NCBI GenBank assembly: GCA_024688095.1
Contig: JAILEJ010000084.1
Coordinates: forward strand, 1-7,659
DNA: 7,659 nucleotides
Reading direction: 5' to 3'
DNA from: Butyrivibrio sp.
GTDB taxonomy: Bacteria > Bacillota > Clostridia > Lachnospirales > Lachnospiraceae
Shown: positions 6,591 through 7,659 of the stretch, in pieces
How positions within the stretch are numbered: the first letter of the stretch is position 1
Layout of the letters: each line of letters starts with the position of its first letter
The notes under the pieces: model-generated
Told to the model about the DNA's origin: nothing
The model's database searches: none
Seen by the model: the letters and a program-made list of their open reading frames with translations, nothing else
Made by a program: the position numbers and the translations under genes

Positions 6591-6651
6591 AATAAAAAGG
6601 TACTGAACTTGTTAAGAAAAAGTTTATATTTTTCTTAATAAATTCAATACC
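6591..6651 (-). terminator. Long inverted repeat with U-tract between kinase and permease 1 (terminator or attenuator)
   Basis: Two 23-base arms (6599-6621 and 6629-6651) flank a 7-base loop. They match at 20 positions; in minus-strand RNA two of the three differences are G-U pairs and one is A-C. The structure is followed on the minus strand by TTTTTATTTT, which then runs straight into the GGAGG of permease 1. It begins 42 bases after the kinase stop codon. By shape it is an intrinsic terminator for the kinase transcript, although the stem is AT-rich. Its position directly against the ribosome site also allows a conditional attenuator, or a palindromic operator around a possible TATAAA -10 element in the loop. 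Which of these holds cannot be decided from sequence. Confidence 0.6.
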
Positions 6652-6693
6652 CAAACTATTTAACAAAAAATACGGTAAATTTTAAACATCTGT

Positions 6694-7659
6694 TTAATTA
6701 TTTAGGGGTCCTACAGGAACATATATATTTATTACTGTTCCAGCGCCTTCTGTAGAGTCAATCGTCATACCGTATGGTTCTCCATGCTTTATCTTTATCC
6801 TGTTATAAACATTTGCGAGACCAATACTTCTTCCATCATCAGATGGAGTTTTAATACTCTCCTTTAATTTTTCCAGGTTTTCCGGTGACATTCCCTCACC
6901 ATTATCTGTGACAGTAATTTTTAAAGCATTTTTATTACCTTCCATAACTATCTTGGTAATATCAAGTCTTATTATTCCCTTACCCTCTTTTTCTCTAAGA
7001 CCATGCTGAATTGAATTTTCTACAACAGGCTGAATAATTAGTGGAAGTGTAGTCACAAGTCTTGGATTAATCGAATCATCAATTTCAATCTCATAATTTA
7101 TCTTATCTCCAAATCGCATTTTCTGAATAAGAAGATAATTTTTTACATGTTCAATTGAACTTTCAAGTGTAACCTCTTCAGCATTTCCTTTATCGAGTAC
7201 AAATCGAAGCATTTTGCCAAGTGTTTTTATTGCTCCAGCTACTTCTCTGTCCCCGGCAGTAACAGCTTTCATTCTTATTGTCTCGAGCGTATTATACAAA
7301 AAGTGAGGGTTTATCTGACTTGTAAGCATCTTCAGTTCCATCTCGCTTTGCTTACTAAGTAGTTCCTTTTTATCAATTTCAGCTTCATACATCTGAGCAT
7401 TTTTTTCCTCAATCTCATGGGCTGTAATAACAAGATCTGAAAAAGCTTCAGATATTTCATCATCTCCATTAAGTGATGGAGGAATATCATATTCTCCATT
7501 GGAAACCTTGTGCATCGAACTTCGAAGAGTTAATACTCTCTTTGAAAAATAATCTGCAAAAAATACCAGAGTTATGATAGGTACAATAAGTGCAACCAGC
7601 AAAAGAAGAACCATTGAAAAAATCATTCTCCTGAAATTGCTAATGGAACTAAAATCCAT
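6694..7659 (-). CDS. Sensor histidine kinase, YesM-like, C-terminal part (5' end outside right window edge)
   Basis: The last 321 codons of a sensor kinase are visible. In order: a membrane helix (about 11-36), a HAMP linker (about 37-86, with RVLTLRSSMHKVSNGEYDIP), a coiled-coil stretch (about 80-112), the His-kinase segment with QINPHFLYNTLE (phospho-acceptor H119), then the ATPase domain with N box VVENSIQHG (N215, H219), G1 box DNGEGM (252-257) and G2 box IGLANVYNRI (279-288). This is the LytS/YesM class (His_kinase plus HATPase_c), which usually runs to about 570-600 residues with an N-terminal helix and an extracellular sensor domain. The ATG that coincides with the window edge is thus most likely an internal Met, and the sensor domain lies outside. 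Its expected partner is a YesN-type regulator such as the one at 1-309. Catalytic residues look intact. Confidence 0.96.
   Translation of the reverse strand: MDFSSISNFRRMIFSMVLLLLVALIVPIITLVFFADYFSKRVLTLRSSMHKVSNGEYDIPPSLNGDDEISEAFSDLVITAHEIEEKNAQMYEAEIDKKELLSKQSEMELKMLTSQINPHFLYNTLETIRMKAVTAGDREVAGAIKTLGKMLRFVLDKGNAEEVTLESSIEHVKNYLLIQKMRFGDKINYEIEIDDSINPRLVTTLPLIIQPVVENSIQHGLREKEGKGIIRLDITKIVMEGNKNALKITVTDNGEGMSPENLEKLKESIKTPSDDGRSIGLANVYNRIKIKHGEPYGMTIDSTEGAGTVINIYVPVGPLNN

Noticed and set aside
6623..6628. Possible -10 element TATAAA in the loop of the long palindrome
   Set aside because: No -35 box at 16-18 bases with a decent match; nearest TTGAAT is only 13 bases away. Kept as a possibility in the finding, not called as a promoter.
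7657..7659. ATG at the right window edge as the true start of the kinase
   Set aside because: The family has an N-terminal helix and extracellular sensor domain of about 250 residues before this point; the match with the edge is likely chance, so the gene is treated as truncated.

Overview
The window is AT-rich (GC roughly in the mid-30s percent by eye), and every gene in it lies on the minus strand. Two lipoprotein binding proteins, AGGAGG-type ribosome sites, a YesM/YesN-type two-component pair and a carbohydrate ABC importer of the LplB/LplC kind point to a Gram-positive Firmicute. The long Glu/Asp/Ala/Thr linker after the lipobox of one binding protein and the general style suggest a gut or rumen clostridium such as a Lachnospiraceae member (Butyrivibrio or Roseburia-like). 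The genus-level guess is inference only.

Read in the direction of transcription (high to low coordinate) the layout is: the 3' part of a YesM-type sensor histidine kinase (cut by the right edge, ending at 6694); a 115-base gap with a long terminator-like inverted repeat; ABC permease 1 with an unusual four-helix N-terminal extension (6578-5142); ABC permease 2 (5106-4132); a hairpin; solute-binding lipoprotein 1 with an acidic linker (4055-2193); a second hairpin; a paralogous solute-binding lipoprotein 2 (2062-365); and the 5' part of a response regulator (309-1, cut by the left edge). No stretch over 300 bases lacks a gene. I see no tRNA, rRNA, insertion sequence, CRISPR array or phage gene.

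Together the genes make a regulated oligosaccharide uptake locus. Two binding proteins capture a sugar ligand outside the cell and two permeases form the channel. The ATPase is absent and is probably a shared MsmX-type protein encoded elsewhere. The kinase and regulator are of the type that senses carbohydrate availability and controls neighbouring transport and glycoside hydrolase genes. The substrate cannot be read from the sequence, because no sugar-degrading enzyme lies in the window.

The points most worth attention are: (1) the permease fused to an extra membrane domain; (2) three intergenic hairpins, only one of which has a U-tract in the sense direction, with the two others bracketing the binding protein 1 cistron as expected for differential mRNA processing and stability; (3) tandem divergent binding proteins, of which only the first shows high-expression codon choice (no ATA among 25 isoleucines), leaving the second as a candidate sensing partner for the kinase; and (4) the kinase and regulator genes lying at opposite ends of the transporter block.
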